In this document: positions 4,614-5,890 of the stretch, piece after piece
How the letters are laid out: each line of letters opens with the position of its first letter
How positions within the stretch are numbered: the first letter of the stretch is position 1
Assembly: GCA_023389425.1 (NCBI GenBank)
Contig: JAEWEK010000196.1
Coordinates: forward strand, 1-5,890
Direction of reading: 5' to 3'
From: Pseudomonadota bacterium
Lineage (GTDB): Bacteria > Pseudomonadota > Gammaproteobacteria > Burkholderiales > Burkholderiaceae_D
Length of the DNA stretch: 5,890 bases
Notes under the pieces: model-generated
Seen by the model: only the letters and a program-made list of their open reading frames with translations
What the model was told of the DNA's origin: nothing
Database searches by the model: none
Position numbers and translations under genes: made by a program

Positions 4614-5890
4614 TTAGACGTTTGCCTGGCTGGCGCCGACCCTGGATGCATTGCGCTGGCGCAGCCAATAACCCACGCCAAGCACCGCCAGCCACGCCGG
4701 AATCAGGTACACCGACAGCCGCAGCTCCGGCGTCAGGAACATGATGACCAGCATCGCGCCGAGAAAGCCCAGACACAGGTAGTTGCTCAGCGGCGCGGCC
4801 GGGCTTGGGAAACCGGTGGACTGGCCCGCGGCGCGCTTGGCGGCGCGGAAGCGCAGGTGAATCCAGCTGATCATGCCCCAGTTGATGACCAGCGCCGATA
4901 CCACCAGCCCCATCAGCATGCCGAACGCCTCGCGCGGCATGAAATAGTTCAGGCAGACGCACAGGCCCGTGGCGACCGCGGACACCGCCAGCGCACGCAC
5001 CGGCACGCCGCGACCGCTCAGGCGCAGCAGCGCGCGCGGCGCGTTGCCCTGCTCGGCCAGGCCGTACAGCATGCGGCTATTGGCGTAGACACCGCTGTTG
5101 TAGACCGAGACGGCGGCCGTCAGCACCACCAGGTTGAGCACGTTGGCGACCGCGTTGGCGTTGAGCGCGTGGAAGATCAGCACGAACGGGCTGCCGCCGG
5201 CCGCGACCTTCTGCCACGGGTACAGCGACAACAGCACGCCAAGCGCGCCGATATAGAAGATCAGGATACGGTAGATGGCCTGGTTGGTGGCTTTCGGGAT
5301 GCTGTGCGCCGGGTTGTCGGCTTCGGCCGCGGTAATGCCGATCAGTTCCAGTCCGCCGAAGGAAAACATCAGCATCGGAATCGCCATTACCAGCCCCATG
5401 ATCCCGGTGGGCATGAAACCGCCGTCGCGCCACAGGTTGGCCACGCCCGCTTCCGGACCGGCGCCGCCGGAGGCCAGCAGCCACAGGCCGAACAGGATCA
5501 TGCCGACCACGGCCACCACTTTCACCAGGGCGAACCAGAATTCCATTTCGCCGAAGGCCTTGACGTTGAACAGGCTGATCGCGTTGATCGCCAGGAAGAA
5601 AGCCAGTGCCGACGCCCAGGTCGGCACGCCCGGCCACCAATACTGGACATAGATGCCCACCGCGGACAGCTCGGTCATGCTGACCAGCACGTACAGCACC
5701 CAATAGTTCCAGCCCGACAGGAAACCGGCGAGGTGGCCGCAATATTTGTTGGCGAAGAAGCTGAAGGAACCGGCGACCGGCTCGTCGACGACCATTTCGC
5801 CGAGCTGGCGCATGATGAGGAAGGCGATCAGGCCGCCCACCGCATAGCCCAGCAGCACTGCCGGGCCGGTCATCTGGATGGTCTGCGCCA
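4614..5890 (-). CDS. Aromatic-type amino acid permease (AroP/PheP-like), N-terminus outside window
   Basis: This gene encodes an inner-membrane amino-acid transporter of the APC superfamily, AAT family, most like the E. coli aromatic permeases AroP and PheP. It probably imports Phe, Tyr or Trp by proton symport. Numbering from the Met at 5873, the visible marks are IAFLIMRQLGEMVVDEPVAG (16-35), SGWNYWVLYVLV (53-64), FGEMEFWFALVKVVAVVGMI (107-126), SFGGLELIGITAAEADNP (171-188), IPKATNQAIYRILIFYIG (192-209), YNSGVYANSRMLYGLAEQGN (258-277) and VSALVINW (325-332). About ten hydrophobic segments remain. The Met at 5873 is internal, because the frame stays open to the window edge and reads AQTIQ before it, as family members do. 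Against AroP, roughly 35-40 residues are missing, including helix 1 with its Gly-rich substrate-binding segment. Some blocks look like AroP and others like PheP, so no symbol is given; proline or other AAT substrates remain possible. The gene ends 3 bp from the shared terminator. Confidence 0.9.
   Translation of the reverse strand, partial: AQTIQMTGPAVLLGYAVGGLIAFLIMRQLGEMVVDEPVAGSFSFFANKYCGHLAGFLSGWNYWVLYVLVSMTELSAVGIYVQYWWPGVPTWASALAFFLAINAISLFNVKAFGEMEFWFALVKVVAVVGMILFGLWLLASGGAGPEAGVANLWRDGGFMPTGIMGLVMAIPMLMFSFGGLELIGITAAEADNPAHSIPKATNQAIYRILIFYIGALGVLLSLYPWQKVAAGGSPFVLIFHALNANAVANVLNLVVLTAAVSVYNSGVYANSRMLYGLAEQGNAPRALLRLSGRGVPVRALAVSAVATGLCVCLNYFMPREAFGMLMGLVVSALVINWGMISWIHLRFRAAKRAAGQSTGFPSPAAPLSNYLCLGFLGAMLVIMFLTPELRLSVYLIPAWLAVLGVGYWLRQRNASRVGASQANV

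Noticed and set aside
4072..4962. A 296-codon minus-strand open frame covering the CBS gene, the terminator and part of the permease
   Set aside because: It crosses two strongly supported genes and a terminator. Its product is His/Arg-rich and resembles no family.
1..5890. CRISPR arrays, insertion sequences, tRNA or rRNA genes, phage genes
   Set aside because: No regularly spaced repeats, transposase-like frames, terminal inverted repeats or tRNA cloverleaf sequences were found by reading both strands.

Overview
This is a 5.9-kb piece of a GC-rich bacterial chromosome. It is densely packed, with six protein-coding genes and no visible mobile element, CRISPR array, tRNA or rRNA. The GC-biased third codon positions and the protein types suggest a betaproteobacterium of the Burkholderiales, perhaps close to Massilia and other Oxalobacteraceae. 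Those types are a long YihY/BrkB protein with a soluble C-terminal domain, a stand-alone CBS-pair protein and an AroP/PheP-type permease. The placement is inferred from family resemblance; no search was run.

Layout, left to right. Positions 1-106 are a short AT-richer leader with an extended -10 promoter candidate. The leader precedes a plus-strand gene (107-1489) for a six-helix YihY/BrkB-family inner-membrane protein. Only 6 bp separate its end from a convergent minus-strand cluster of three tightly spaced genes, which runs 3924 to 1496. In transcription order the cluster holds an O-acetylhomoserine sulfhydrylase (metY, PLP enzyme), an alpha/beta hydrolase and a small DUF962/Mpo1-like membrane protein. 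The metY stop codon and the hydrolase start codon are one base apart. The hydrolase ribosome binding site is built into the last metY codons, so the two are probably translationally coupled. A 183-bp divergent intergenic region (3925-4107) then separates metY from a plus-strand gene (4108-4560) for a 150-residue protein made almost entirely of two CBS domains. A hairpin flanked by A and T runs (4574-4611) lies between this gene and the last one. It looks like a bidirectional terminator shared by the two convergent genes. The last gene (4614 to beyond 5890, minus strand) encodes an aromatic-type amino-acid permease whose N-terminus lies outside the window.

How the genes may work together: metY points to methionine or homocysteine synthesis, and the permease to amino-acid uptake. 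The hydrolase and DUF962 protein share the metY transcript, but their substrates cannot be read from the sequence. The CBS protein could sense an adenosyl ligand, but its link to metY is only positional. Nothing here forms a clearly new system. The points most worth following up are the metY-hydrolase-DUF962 operon and its embedded coupling signal, the repeat and palindrome upstream of metY, and the stand-alone CBS sensor facing metY.
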